DNA of 64,000 nucleotides from Pseudomonadota bacterium (GCA_029778535.1 JAKOQB010000002.1:124001-188000), one strand, 5' to 3'; numbered from the stretch's first letter, positions 20,458 through 29,015 are shown. The notes: a model not told the origin generated them from the letters alone. A program made the numbers and translations.

Positions 20458-21659
20458 CAGATCACTCCCTCGGCCTGCAATGCTGCGATCTCGGACTTCG
20501 AAATGCCGAGCCAGTCGCCGTACACGGCAACGTTGTCCTCGCCGAGCTTTCGACTGGGTCGGATCGGCAGCGGCTCGGCGCCCTCGAAGCGCAGCGGTGA
20601 GTTCGGCACCGGGATGCGGCCGAGCTCCGGGTGATCCAGCCATTGCAGGAAACCGCGCGCGTGCAGGTGCGGATCGTTGACGACCTCGTCGAGATCGCGC
20701 ACCGGCGCGCACGGCACGCGATGCTTCTGCAGCAGCTCGAACAGCTGCTGCTTGGCGAATCGCTGCGTGAAGTCCCCTACGATCGCGTCGACATCGTCCA
20801 TGTGCGCGACGCGCGTCTTCAGGCTCTCGAAGCGCGGGTCGTGAAGCAGCTCGGGTCGCTGCATCGCGCTGACCAGCGACTTCCAGTGCGTCTCGCCGAC
20901 GCAGATGATCGCGATGAAGCCGTCCTTCGTCGGGTACACGTTGTACGGCGACTCGGCGAGCCCGCCGTGGCGGTTGCCGGTGCGCATCGGTTTCTCGCCG
21001 CCGCTGCCGTAGTACAGCCCCAGGTTGGAACTGAGCGACGCGTACACGGCCTCCTGCATCGACACGTCGACCGCGCGCCCCGCACCCGTCTTCTCGCGTT
21101 CGTACAGCGTCGTCATCACCGCGCCGAAAAGATGCACGCCGCCGAAGAAATCACAGATCGCTGGGCCTGCTTTCACCGGCGGCCGATCCGCGTAGCCGGT
21201 CACGCTCATCACGCCGGCCATCGCCTGCACGGTGAGGTCCATCGCCGGATAGTTGCGATACGGGCCACTGAGGCCGTAGCCCGAGCCCTGCGCATAGATC
21301 AGCCGCGGATTGATTTTCTGCAGCGTGCTCCAGCCGCAGCCGAGCCGGTCCATCGCGCCGGGCGCGAAGTTCTCCAGCAGCACGTCGCCGCGCTTGACCA
21401 TCTCGAACAGCAGTTCGCGCCCGCGTGCGTGCTTCAGGTTCAGGGTGACCGAATGCTTGTTTGAATTGAGCATTGCGAACGGCAGCCCCGCGCCGCCGAC
21501 GTTGCCGCGCTTGCGCAAGTGCTCGCCCTCGCGCGGCTCGACCTTGATCACGCGCGCGCCGGCCATCGCCATCAGGAACGTCGCGTACGAGCCGTTGTAG
21601 ATCTGGCCCAGGTCGACGACCGTGATGTCTTCGAGCGGGTGGCGGCGTTGCATGCTCAC
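20457..21659 (-). CDS. CaiB/BaiF family (class III) CoA-transferase
   Basis: 400 residues from GTG 21659, which overlaps the enoyl-CoA hydratase stop (GTGA); the ATG two codons later (21653) is an alternative. Family features are LEDITVVDLGQIYNGSYATF, GARVIKVEP, ENFAPGAMDRLG, YAQGSGYGLSGPY and the catalytic Asp in NYPAMDLTVQAMAG. The enzyme moves CoA between carboxylic acids. In this operon it is the only visible CoA-activation step, as no acyl-CoA ligase is present, so it probably activates the imported or ring-opened acid. Confidence 0.92.
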   Translation of the reverse strand: MSMQRRHPLEDITVVDLGQIYNGSYATFLMAMAGARVIKVEPREGEHLRKRGNVGGAGLPFAMLNSNKHSVTLNLKHARGRELLFEMVKRGDVLLENFAPGAMDRLGCGWSTLQKINPRLIYAQGSGYGLSGPYRNYPAMDLTVQAMAGVMSVTGYADRPPVKAGPAICDFFGGVHLFGAVMTTLYEREKTGAGRAVDVSMQEAVYASLSSNLGLYYGSGGEKPMRTGNRHGGLAESPYNVYPTKDGFIAIICVGETHWKSLVSAMQRPELLHDPRFESLKTRVAHMDDVDAIVGDFTQRFAKQQLFELLQKHRVPCAPVRDLDEVVNDPHLHARGFLQWLDHPELGRIPVPNSPLRFEGAEPLPIRPSRKLGEDNVAVYGDWLGISKSEIAALQAEGVI

Positions 21660-22429
21660 TTGCCCTTGAAGTTGGCGGGCCGCTTCTCGGCGAAGGCGGC
21701 GGGGCCCTCACGCGCATCGTCGGTCGCCATCAGCAGACGGTTCATCACCTGCTCCATCCTCAGCCCGGTCGCGAGATCCATGTCGCGGCCGCGCAGCGCG
21801 AGCTCCTTCGCGGCCTGCAGCGCGAGCGGCGCGTTGGCCGCGATGCGCCGCGCATAGTCGAGCGCGGTCTCCATCAGCTTGTCGGCCGGAACGACCTTGT
21901 TGATCAGTCCCCAGCGCGCCGCAGTGTCGGCGTCGATCGCGTCTCCGGTCAGCAGCATCTCCATCGCGATCGCGTGCGGCAGCTGCCGCAGGATCCGCTG
22001 CGTGCCGCCATTGCCTGGAATCACGCCGCGCTTGACCTCGGCCAGGCCGAAGGTCGCGTGCGTGACTGCGACGCGCAGATCGGTTGCCAGCATCAGCGTC
22101 ATGCCGCCGCCGAGGCAGTAGCCGTTGATCGCCGCGATCACCGGCTTCCACACTTCGAGCCCGCGATTGAGCAGCTGGTCGCGCTGCGTCAGCCACATCT
22201 CGTCATAGCCCGGCGGCCCGGTCAGGAAGCTCTTGATGTCGGCGCCTGTCGTGAACGACTTCGGTCCCGCGCCGGTGACGATCGCCACGCGAATCGCCGC
22301 GTCGTCGCGCACGCGGCACCACGCCTGCGAAAGCGCCGCGTAATGCTCGGCGTCCATCGCGTTCAACCGTTCGGGGCGGTTGATCACGATCGTGCAGATG
22401 CCGTCGGCAACCGAAACGTCGATCGACAT
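21656..22429 (-). CDS. Enoyl-CoA hydratase/isomerase family protein
   Basis: 257 residues, normal crotonase length. It has INRPERLNAMD, an oxyanion-hole segment SFTTGADIKSF, AINGYCLGGGMTLMLATDLR, and the helix with the catalytic Glu, FGLAEVKRGVIPGNGGTQRI. Both acidic positions of classical hydratases (ALAEVxxGxxP and the later Gly-Gly region) look conserved, so hydration of a 2-enoyl-CoA is likely. It starts one base after the acyl-CoA dehydrogenase stop, and the two probably act in sequence. Confidence 0.9.
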   Translation of the reverse strand: MSIDVSVADGICTIVINRPERLNAMDAEHYAALSQAWCRVRDDAAIRVAIVTGAGPKSFTTGADIKSFLTGPPGYDEMWLTQRDQLLNRGLEVWKPVIAAINGYCLGGGMTLMLATDLRVAVTHATFGLAEVKRGVIPGNGGTQRILRQLPHAIAMEMLLTGDAIDADTAARWGLINKVVPADKLMETALDYARRIAANAPLALQAAKELALRGRDMDLATGLRMEQVMNRLLMATDDAREGPAAFAEKRPANFKGK

Positions 22430-22430
22430 G

Positions 22431-23606
22431 TCAGGCTCGAACGCTCTTGCCGCCGACCAGATGGCGCGCGATCAGCATGCGCATGATTTCCGACGGCCCT
22501 TCGCCGACGCGCTTGATGCGCAACTCGCGGTACCAGCGCTCCAGCGGCATCTCGCACGACACGCCCATGCCACCCAGCACCTGGATGCAGCGATCGACCA
22601 CGCGGCCGGCGGTCTCCGTGCCGTAGACCTTGGCGATCGCGGCATCCAGCTTGATGTCGTCGCCGCGGTCGGCCTTCCACGCGGCCTCGTAGACGAGCAG
22701 CCGCGCGGCGCGCAGCTCGACTTCCGAATCGACCAGCATCCACTGGATCGCCTGCCGGTCGGCGAGCCGGCCGCCGAAGGTTTCGCGCTGCCTGGCCCAG
22801 TCGATCGCGATCTCGAGCGACGCCTGCCCCAGGCCGATCGTCGCCGCCGCGTATGGCACGCGGCCGTGCACCAGCCACTTTTCCGCCAGCGCGAAACCCT
22901 TGCCTTCCTGGCCGAGCAGGTTCTCCGCCGGCACCTCGTAGTTGTCGAAGTGCATCTCGTACGGGTAGTAGGACCGGATCACCGGGATCGGCGAGATCGT
23001 CAGTCCGGGCTTTCCCGTCTCGACGATGAACGCGCTGATGCCCTCGCGCCCCGGTCCGCTGGTGCGCGCGAACACCACGCCCCAGCTCGACTCGCTGGCG
23101 CCGGAGATGAAGATCTTGGTGCCGTTCAGGATGTAGCGGTCGCCCTTCTTCTCGGCGCGGGTGCGGATCGCGCGGCCGGGATCGGAGCCGCCGCTCGCCT
23201 CGGTGATCGCGACGAAGGTCTTCTCACCCTTCTGGATCGACGGCAGCGCGTACTTCTCGATCTGCGCGCGCGTACCGCTGAAGATGATGTTGGGCGGGTC
23301 GAAGCCGAATGCGCCGCAGGCGGCGATGTACGCGCCCATCTTGCACTTGACCGACTCCTCCGCGACGATGCACTGGCCGAGCAGGTTCAGCCCCGCGCCG
23401 CCGTACTCGGCCGGCGTCTGCACGCACCACAGGCCGAGCTCGCGCGCCTTCTTCTGCAGCGGCGCGAGCTTTTCCTTCGGCAGCTTCCACGAGTCGTGCG
23501 GCTCGGTCGCCTCGGCGGGCCGGACCTCGCGCTCCATGAAGCGGCGCGTGGTCTCCTGCAGCATCCTCAGCTCTTCCGGCAATTGCCAGCTTCCCAGCGT
23601 GTTCAT
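22431..23606 (-). CDS. Acyl-CoA dehydrogenase
   Basis: 391 residues from ATG 23606, overlapping the HyuB stop (ATGA). The frame is open far upstream, but only as HyuB shadow. FAD-binding elements include ITEASGGSDPGRAIRT, ISGASESSWGVVFART and RQRETFGGRLADRQAIQWML. The C-terminal region has QVLGGMGVSCEMPLERWYR, where classical enzymes have QxxGGxG, and the active-site region reads EGPSEIMRMLIAR. It oxidises an acyl-CoA to a 2-enoyl-CoA and passes electrons to ETF. No ETF genes are nearby. Confidence 0.92.
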   Translation of the reverse strand: MNTLGSWQLPEELRMLQETTRRFMEREVRPAEATEPHDSWKLPKEKLAPLQKKARELGLWCVQTPAEYGGAGLNLLGQCIVAEESVKCKMGAYIAACGAFGFDPPNIIFSGTRAQIEKYALPSIQKGEKTFVAITEASGGSDPGRAIRTRAEKKGDRYILNGTKIFISGASESSWGVVFARTSGPGREGISAFIVETGKPGLTISPIPVIRSYYPYEMHFDNYEVPAENLLGQEGKGFALAEKWLVHGRVPYAAATIGLGQASLEIAIDWARQRETFGGRLADRQAIQWMLVDSEVELRAARLLVYEAAWKADRGDDIKLDAAIAKVYGTETAGRVVDRCIQVLGGMGVSCEMPLERWYRELRIKRVGEGPSEIMRMLIARHLVGGKSVRA

Positions 23607-25369
23607 CTGCTGTCCTTCAAAGCGCGACGACTTGCCTGCGTCGCGTTCACGTCGATTCGATACACGGTGCGATCGCCGAGCGGTATCGCCTGCGCGATCA
23701 CCGCGCCGTAGTCGCGCTCCGCAGTCGCGCGGCTGATGTAACCGAGGTTCAGATCCCGTTCGACCTCGGCCGCGTCGCGCTCGATCGGATCGCCGAAGCC
23801 GCCGCCTCCCGGCGTGCAGCAACGCACGCCATCGCCCGCATGCAGCGGCTGGCTCTCGTGCTTGCTGCGCATCGGCGGCCGCCACGTTTTCCCATCGGTG
23901 CGGAACTCGACGACGTTCGGCGCGCCGGGCCTGCCGCCGGCGACGCCGAACGACCGGCTGTCGCACTGGTCGCCGAGCACGCTGGTCGAGAAGTCCGACC
24001 ATGCGGTGAACTGGTATTCGGAGCCGCAGCCGCCGCGATGCCAGCCCGCGCCGCCCGAGTCCTCGCGCAGGCGGAAGAAGTCGAAGCGCAGCGGATAGCG
24101 GTGCTCCGACATCTCGAGCGAAACGAAGTTGGCCATCGACTGCGGCGGTGTGGCGTGCACCAGCCCGTCGGTCGCCTTCGTGGCGCCGTAGCCGCCCGGA
24201 TACGGGAACACGCCGACGAAGAAGTTGCCGGTGTCGGGATGCCGGCCGCCGACCGTGCACACGCCGATCGTGCCGAACGGCGCCGCCGGCGTGCGATCCG
24301 GAATCGCCTGCGCGAGCGCGCCGAACACGACCGCGATCACGCGGCCGAGCACTTCGAGGTAGCCGCCGACCGGCGTCGGATACTCGGCCGAGATGATCGT
24401 GCGGTCGGGAATCGAAAAGCTCGCCGGCCGGAACGCGCCACCATTGACGGGCACCTCCGGGAAGATGTGCTTCATCGCGACGTAGCAGCCCGACAGCGTC
24501 GTGTTGCGCGACAGATTCACCGGCCCGCGCGCCGTATCCGAGGTTCCGGAAAAATCGAAGTGCAGCTCGGAGCCCTTCACCGTCAGCGCGAGCGCAATCT
24601 TCAGCGGCGCATCGACAATGCCGTCGTTGTCGATCACCTCCTCGAAGCAGTAGGTGCCGTCGGGAATCTCGGCGATGTACGACCGCATCTGCCTTTCCGA
24701 GCGCGCGATCATCTCGGCGATGCACTCGTTGAGCCGCTCGACGCCGTAGCGCGCGACCAGCTGGTCGAGCCCGCGCTGTCCGACCGCGAATACGTTGACC
24801 ATCGCCGACAGGTCGCCCGCGATGTCGTTCGGCAGCCGCGTGTTGGCGCGGAACATCGCGACCAGCGCTTCGTTGAGTTGCCCCTGGTCGTACAGCTTGA
24901 CCGCGGGAATGACGGTGCCTTCCTGGTGGATCGACTGCGCCTTCGGCACCCAGCCGCCCGGCACGGATCCGCCGACATCCATCCAGTGGCCGGTGCTGGC
25001 AAGCAGCGCGAACAGCTTGTCGCCGACGAAGTACGGCGCGACCAGTTGCACGTCCTGCAGGTGCGTGCCGCCGACATAGGGGTCGTTCAGGATCCAGATG
25101 TCGCCGCGCTTGAAGCCGCCCTGCTGCCGCGCGAGCTGCACCACGTTCTGCGTGGTGAACTGCATGTTGGCGAGGAACACCGGCAGCCCGTAGCGGCCCT
25201 GCGCGATCGTCTCCCCCGTCTCCGGATGGAAGATGCCGTGCGCGCAGTCGTTGGTCTCCGAGATGATCGGCGAAATCGCCGCGTGGATCAGGTGCAGATC
25301 CATCTCGTCGGCGATCTGCTCGAGCGAGCCGCGCACCACCGCGAGTGTGACGGGATCGATCCTGTTCAT
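23603..25369 (-). CDS. hyuB: Hydantoinase B/oxoprolinase family protein
   Basis: 588 residues from ATG 25369, whose ATGA overlaps the HyuA stop. It has VRGSLEQIADEMDLHLIHAA, SPIISETNDCAHGIF, GDIWILNDPYVGGTHLQDV, and Gly-rich C-terminal GGGGFGDPIERD, all typical of HyuB. HyuA/HyuB-type pairs perform ATP-dependent amide or lactam hydrolysis (5-oxoproline, N-methylhydantoin) or ATP-dependent carboxylation (acetone and acetophenone carboxylase relatives). The extra subunits of known carboxylases are absent here. Operon position just before the acyl-CoA dehydrogenase suggests an early step on the substrate. Confidence 0.9.
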   Translation of the reverse strand: MNRIDPVTLAVVRGSLEQIADEMDLHLIHAAISPIISETNDCAHGIFHPETGETIAQGRYGLPVFLANMQFTTQNVVQLARQQGGFKRGDIWILNDPYVGGTHLQDVQLVAPYFVGDKLFALLASTGHWMDVGGSVPGGWVPKAQSIHQEGTVIPAVKLYDQGQLNEALVAMFRANTRLPNDIAGDLSAMVNVFAVGQRGLDQLVARYGVERLNECIAEMIARSERQMRSYIAEIPDGTYCFEEVIDNDGIVDAPLKIALALTVKGSELHFDFSGTSDTARGPVNLSRNTTLSGCYVAMKHIFPEVPVNGGAFRPASFSIPDRTIISAEYPTPVGGYLEVLGRVIAVVFGALAQAIPDRTPAAPFGTIGVCTVGGRHPDTGNFFVGVFPYPGGYGATKATDGLVHATPPQSMANFVSLEMSEHRYPLRFDFFRLREDSGGAGWHRGGCGSEYQFTAWSDFSTSVLGDQCDSRSFGVAGGRPGAPNVVEFRTDGKTWRPPMRSKHESQPLHAGDGVRCCTPGGGGFGDPIERDAAEVERDLNLGYISRATAERDYGAVIAQAIPLGDRTVYRIDVNATQASRRALKDSR

Positions 25370-27387
25370 GCCAGCTCCACCAGCAGGTTGCCGAACGCAT
25401 CGACGCGCACGCACATCGCCGGCTCGATCACGGTCGTCGTGTCGTCCTGCTCGACGATCGCCGGGCCGTCGAATTTCATTCCGGGCGAGAGATCGGCGCG
25501 CGCGTAGATCGCGGTGTCATGCCAGCCGCCGAAGTAGACCGGCCGGCGCTTGATCGGCTTGGGCAGTGCGCCGCGCGCTTCGATACGCGGCCGGCGCGCG
25601 AGGCCGCCGCGCTTGCCGATCACGCGCGTGCGCAGGTTGACGACGACCGCGGGAATGTTCGCGAGTACGTTGCCGAACTCGGCGCGGTAGGTGTCGACGA
25701 ACGCCTGCGTCAGCTGCTGCGCGTTCCAGTCCGCGCCGATCCGCACGCGCAGCGAGTGGATCTGGCCCGCGTACGCCATGTCGGCGAAATGCACCACTTC
25801 GACCGCCGAATGCGGCGCGTCGCCGCGCGCGAGCTGCGCTTCGCCTTCCGCGCGCTGGCGTTGCAGGATCGCGTGGATCTGCGCGACGTCCGCGCGGTCC
25901 AAGCGCTGCTCGTACGTCTGCGAATAGTCGTAACGGATGTCGGCGATCGCGCAGCCCATCGCGCACAGCACGCCGGGATACGGCGGAACGAGCTCGGTGC
26001 GGATGCCGACCTCGCGGATCAGCGCGGCACCGTGCATCGGACCCGCGCCTCCGAAGGCGACCATCGCGAAGTCGCGCGGGTCGAGCCCCTGCTCGATCGA
26101 GATCAGCCGGATGCGGCCCGCCATCCGCTGGTTGACGACCGCGAGCACCGCTTCGGCGGCTTCCTCGACGCCGAGACCGAGCTGAGCGCCGAGCTTCGCG
26201 AACGCGGCGCGCGCGCCGTCGAGATCGAGCGCGATCGCGCCCTTGCCGCCGATCGGGCTGTCGACGGCGATGCGGCCGAGAACCAGATTCGCATCCGTGA
26301 CCGTCGGCTCGCAGCCGCCGCGCCGGTAGCAGATCGGCCCCGGCACCGAGCCCGCGCTGCGCGGCCCCACTTCGAGGATGCCGCCGCGGTCGACCGACGC
26401 GATCGAGCCGCCGCCGGCGCCGATCGTGTGCACGTCGATCATCGGCAGCTTCAGCGGCACGCGGAAGTCGAGGTCGGTCTTCTCCGCTACGCGCGGCTCG
26501 GCGCCGATCACGACGGCGACATCGAAGCTGGTACCTCCCATGTCGGCGGTGATGATCTTGTCGAACCCCGCTTCGAGCGCGAGCCCCGCCGCCGCGGTCA
26601 CGCCAGCGGCGGGACCCGAGCGGACGATGTGGGCGGAGCGGCGGCCGAGCTGCGACAGCGGCGACAGTCCGCCGTTGGACTGCATGATCAGCACGTCGCG
26701 ATCGAAGCCCCAGTCGGCGAGCTTGCGCTGCAGCCCTTTCGCGTAGCGCGACACCAGCGGCTGCAGATAGCCCTGCACCGCGGCGGTGCTGGTGCGTTCG
26801 AACTCGTAGTACTCGCGGATCACTCCGGTCGAAGTGACGATCTCCCACGCCGGATTCACCGCGGCGAGCAGCGCGGCGATCCGCTCTTCGTGCGCGGGAT
26901 TCGCGTACGCATGCATCAGAGACACGACGACCGCCTCGACATCCTGCTGCCGGATGACTTCACCCAGCGCACGCACCTCGGCTTCGTCGAGCGGCACCAG
27001 CACGCGTCCCCGATGATCGATGCGCTCGGCGACCTCCCAGCGACGGTCGCGCGGGATCAGCGGCTGCTGCACGCCGGTCAGGCCGTACATGTGCGGGCGA
27101 TCGCGCCGGCCGAGCTCGAGCACGTCGCGGAATCCGCGCGTGGTCACCAGCGCGCAGCGCGCGCCCTTGCGCTCGATCACCGCGTTGGTCGCGATCGTCG
27201 TTCCGTGCAGCAGCGCTTCGAGATTCTGCGGGTCGATCTCGGCCGCGCGCAGCGAATCGAGCAGCGCGCGCGACGGATCGTCCGGCGTCGACGGGACCTT
27301 CAGGATCTTCTCCGCGCCGGTCGCGGAGTCGACGCAGTACAGGTCGGTGAACGTGCCACCGACATCGATGCCGACGACTGTACTCAC
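25366..27387 (-). CDS. hyuA: Hydantoinase A/oxoprolinase family protein
   Basis: 673 residues from ATG 27387, overlapping the GntR stop (ATGA). The N-terminal ATPase fold opens GIDVGGTFTDLYCVDSATG; LLHGTTIATNAVIERKGA follows. The central part has ITADMGGTSFDVAVVIG, IGAGGGSIASVD and PGPICYRRGG, and the C-terminal part has FGGAGPMHGAALIREVGI. These are standard for the HyuA superfamily that phosphorylates an amide or enolate oxygen with ATP. With HyuB it should form a heteromeric enzyme. The substrate class is not decidable from sequence. Confidence 0.92.
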   Translation of the reverse strand: MSTVVGIDVGGTFTDLYCVDSATGAEKILKVPSTPDDPSRALLDSLRAAEIDPQNLEALLHGTTIATNAVIERKGARCALVTTRGFRDVLELGRRDRPHMYGLTGVQQPLIPRDRRWEVAERIDHRGRVLVPLDEAEVRALGEVIRQQDVEAVVVSLMHAYANPAHEERIAALLAAVNPAWEIVTSTGVIREYYEFERTSTAAVQGYLQPLVSRYAKGLQRKLADWGFDRDVLIMQSNGGLSPLSQLGRRSAHIVRSGPAAGVTAAAGLALEAGFDKIITADMGGTSFDVAVVIGAEPRVAEKTDLDFRVPLKLPMIDVHTIGAGGGSIASVDRGGILEVGPRSAGSVPGPICYRRGGCEPTVTDANLVLGRIAVDSPIGGKGAIALDLDGARAAFAKLGAQLGLGVEEAAEAVLAVVNQRMAGRIRLISIEQGLDPRDFAMVAFGGAGPMHGAALIREVGIRTELVPPYPGVLCAMGCAIADIRYDYSQTYEQRLDRADVAQIHAILQRQRAEGEAQLARGDAPHSAVEVVHFADMAYAGQIHSLRVRIGADWNAQQLTQAFVDTYRAEFGNVLANIPAVVVNLRTRVIGKRGGLARRPRIEARGALPKPIKRRPVYFGGWHDTAIYARADLSPGMKFDGPAIVEQDDTTTVIEPAMCVRVDAFGNLLVELA

Positions 27388-28199
27388 TTGCGCTTTCCTT
27401 TCCTTCTCGCGGCGGGCTTCGCGGCGCGTGCGACCGTCTCCGCGGCCGCGGGGGGCAGTGCGAGGTCACGCGCGGCGGACACGTGCCGCGTCATCCGCCG
27501 CCGCGCGGCCTCCGCGTCCTGCGCGACGATCGCGTCGAGGATCGCCCGATGAATCTTCAGCGTGGCGGCGCGCACCTCGTCGGAATCGAACGCCTCCAGC
27601 TCGGTCGCCTGGTGAATCGCGTTCGACAGCACTTCCATCACCGCGATCAGCAGCTCGTTGTGGCTGGCGCGAACGACCGCCATGTGCCAGTCGACGTTCG
27701 CGTCCAGATATCGACGCAGGTTGCCCACGTTGGCCTCGACCGCCTCGGTCTTCGCGATCAGGTCCGCGATGTCGGCGTCGGTCCGGTGGCGCGCCGCGCC
27801 TTCGGCGCCGAGCGCTTCGAGCGCGGTGCGAACGTCGTGCAGGTGTTCGGCCGTGATGTTGCGGCCCCAGATGAACAGCTCCAGCTGCCGCGTCATCTCG
27901 TCGCCGCGCGGGCGCCGCACGCGCGCGCCGCCGCCGCGCCCGGGACGGATCTGGATCAGGCCGTCGATCTCCAGGATGCGCAGCGCCTCGCGCACCGTCG
28001 TACGCGACAAACCCGTCTGCGCGGCCAGATCGCGCTCGGCCGGCAGCGCCATGCCTTCGGGCCATTCGCCGGAACGAATGCGCGCGCGCAGATCCTCCGC
28101 CAGAACGTCGGACGATTTCGGCGCGTTGATCCGGCTGACCGCTGCGACCGGCGCCCGGGTGCGTTCGTCGAACATGGACGTGCGGGGCGAGTCGTTCAT
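27384..28199 (-). CDS. GntR/FadR-family transcriptional regulator with FCD domain
   Basis: 271 residues. An N-terminal GntR winged helix (LRARIRSGEWPEGMALPAERDLAAQ, LSRTTVREALRILEIDGLI) is followed by an all-helical FCD ligand domain. The FCD metal/ligand positions are suggested by NVDWHMAVVRASHN and IHRAILDAIVAQD. The Lys/Arg-rich tail is unusual but short. It is the first intact gene of the catabolic operon; its ATG overlaps the stop of the decayed receptor remnant. The inverted repeat at the operon promoter (28564-28603) is the obvious candidate site, so autoregulation plus control of the whole operon is likely. Confidence 0.92.
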   Translation of the reverse strand: MNDSPRTSMFDERTRAPVAAVSRINAPKSSDVLAEDLRARIRSGEWPEGMALPAERDLAAQTGLSRTTVREALRILEIDGLIQIRPGRGGGARVRRPRGDEMTRQLELFIWGRNITAEHLHDVRTALEALGAEGAARHRTDADIADLIAKTEAVEANVGNLRRYLDANVDWHMAVVRASHNELLIAVMEVLSNAIHQATELEAFDSDEVRAATLKIHRAILDAIVAQDAEAARRRMTRHVSAARDLALPPAAAETVARAAKPAARRKGKRK

Positions 28200-28530
28200 G
28201 CGGGCAGGATGCGAGCCGCGGTGACCTTCACCCCCGACCTATCGAGGTGCTGGCGTATGAACGCGGCGAACTCGTCCACGGTGCGGGGTGCAAGGTCCGA
28301 GCCCAGATCGGCGAGCCGCTCGCGGACTTCGCGCCGGGCCGGGATCCGGCTGATCCGGGCGCTGAGCAAATCGACCACGCCGCTCGGCATCCTCGCAGGC
28401 CCCACCAGTCCGATCCAGGAGATCACTTCGAAGCAACGAAGCCCGGCGATTCGGCCACCGTCGGCATGTCGGGCAGCAAGCACGCCGCCAGCAGTACACA
28501 GATCGACGCAATGCGTTGGACCGAATTCAC
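28196..28530 (-). pseudogene. Remnant of a Bug/TctC-type tricarboxylate transporter receptor gene
   Basis: From GTG 28530 (GGAG seven bases before) comes a signal-peptide-like stretch, NSVQRIASICVLLAACLL. It runs directly into PDMPTVAES, a motif normally found near residue 230 of these receptors, so some 200 residues are missing. Eight bases repeated near 28429-28437 (CGAAGCAA/CGAAGCCC) then shift the frame. Removing them restores PGFEVISWIGLVGPA. The second frame ends with VREVRERLADLGSD-like sequence (REVRERLADLGSDLAP), DEFAAFIRQHLDR and KVTAARILPA, the normal receptor C-terminus. The stop overlaps the regulator start. The gene was once the first of the operon. Confidence 0.8.
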
Positions 28531-28556
28531 CGCTTGGCTCCGCTAAAAACGCCGCC

Positions 28557-28603
28557 AAGATAATTTGGTCCAATATTTGAGTCAATAGAAATATTAGACC
28601 AAA
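28557..28603 (-). promoter_or_regulatory. Operon promoter with overlapping inverted-repeat operator
   Basis: On the minus strand a -35 TTGACT (28580-28585) is followed by a 17-base spacer and a -10 TATCTT (28557-28562). An inverted repeat overlaps it: arms TTTGGTCCAATATTT (28564-28578) and AAATATTAGACCAAA (28589-28603), 14 of 15 positions matching, spacer 10 bases. Each arm contains a TTGGTC(C/T)AA core like sites of FCD-type GntR regulators. The operator's first arm sits inside the promoter spacer and the second arm just upstream of -35, so a bound dimer pair would block RNA polymerase. The stretch is also strikingly AT-rich for this genome. Confidence 0.75.
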
Positions 28604-28638
28604 ACGCGGTATTTCCCCGCGATTCAGTCGGCAATGGC

Positions 28639-28989
28639 TCAGCGCGGCGCGTCCTCGTCGACGAAGCGCTCCAGCCGCCAGCGCAGCGCCCGCACCGCGA
28701 GCGCGCGCGCAAGCAGCGCAAAGCCGATCAGCGCCGCCACGAAACCCGCCCAGCCCGGCGCGCCGAGCGCGTCCGCCAGCGCCGCGCAGCCCAACGTGCC
28801 GGTCCAGAAGATCGCGTTGTCGCGCACCGGATGGCGCCGCGGCGGTTCGTACGCAACCAGTGCGTCGATCGCGCGGGCCCTTGCCTCTGCGTCGAGGTCC
28901 GGCCAGCGCTCCACTTCGCCGATCACCCACGCACGCGACACGAGGCCGACGGCGGTCGGCGTGACGCGGTCGCGCAGCGTGGCGGGCAT
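28639..28989 (-). CDS. Small hypothetical membrane protein
   Basis: 116 residues. The N-terminal half is soluble (VIGEVERWPDLDAEARARAI). The C-terminal half has two hydrophobic segments, FWTGTLGCAALADALGA and WAGFVAALIGFALLARALAV, followed by a basic and acidic tail. I do not recognise the family. The start at 28989 leaves only 26 bases to the divergent exonuclease gene, so the two promoters must overlap. Codon use matches the neighbours. A role cannot be proposed. Confidence 0.65.
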   Translation of the reverse strand: MPATLRDRVTPTAVGLVSRAWVIGEVERWPDLDAEARARAIDALVAYEPPRRHPVRDNAIFWTGTLGCAALADALGAPGWAGFVAALIGFALLARALAVRALRWRLERFVDEDAPR

Positions 28990-29015
28990 GGCGTGAACGT
29001 TAAACTTGGGAACCT

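Noticed and set aside
23607-25400. 989-residue frame covering acyl-CoA dehydrogenase and beyond
   Set aside because: Only the last 391 residues are a protein family; the upstream part is antisense-phase shadow of HyuB on the same strand.
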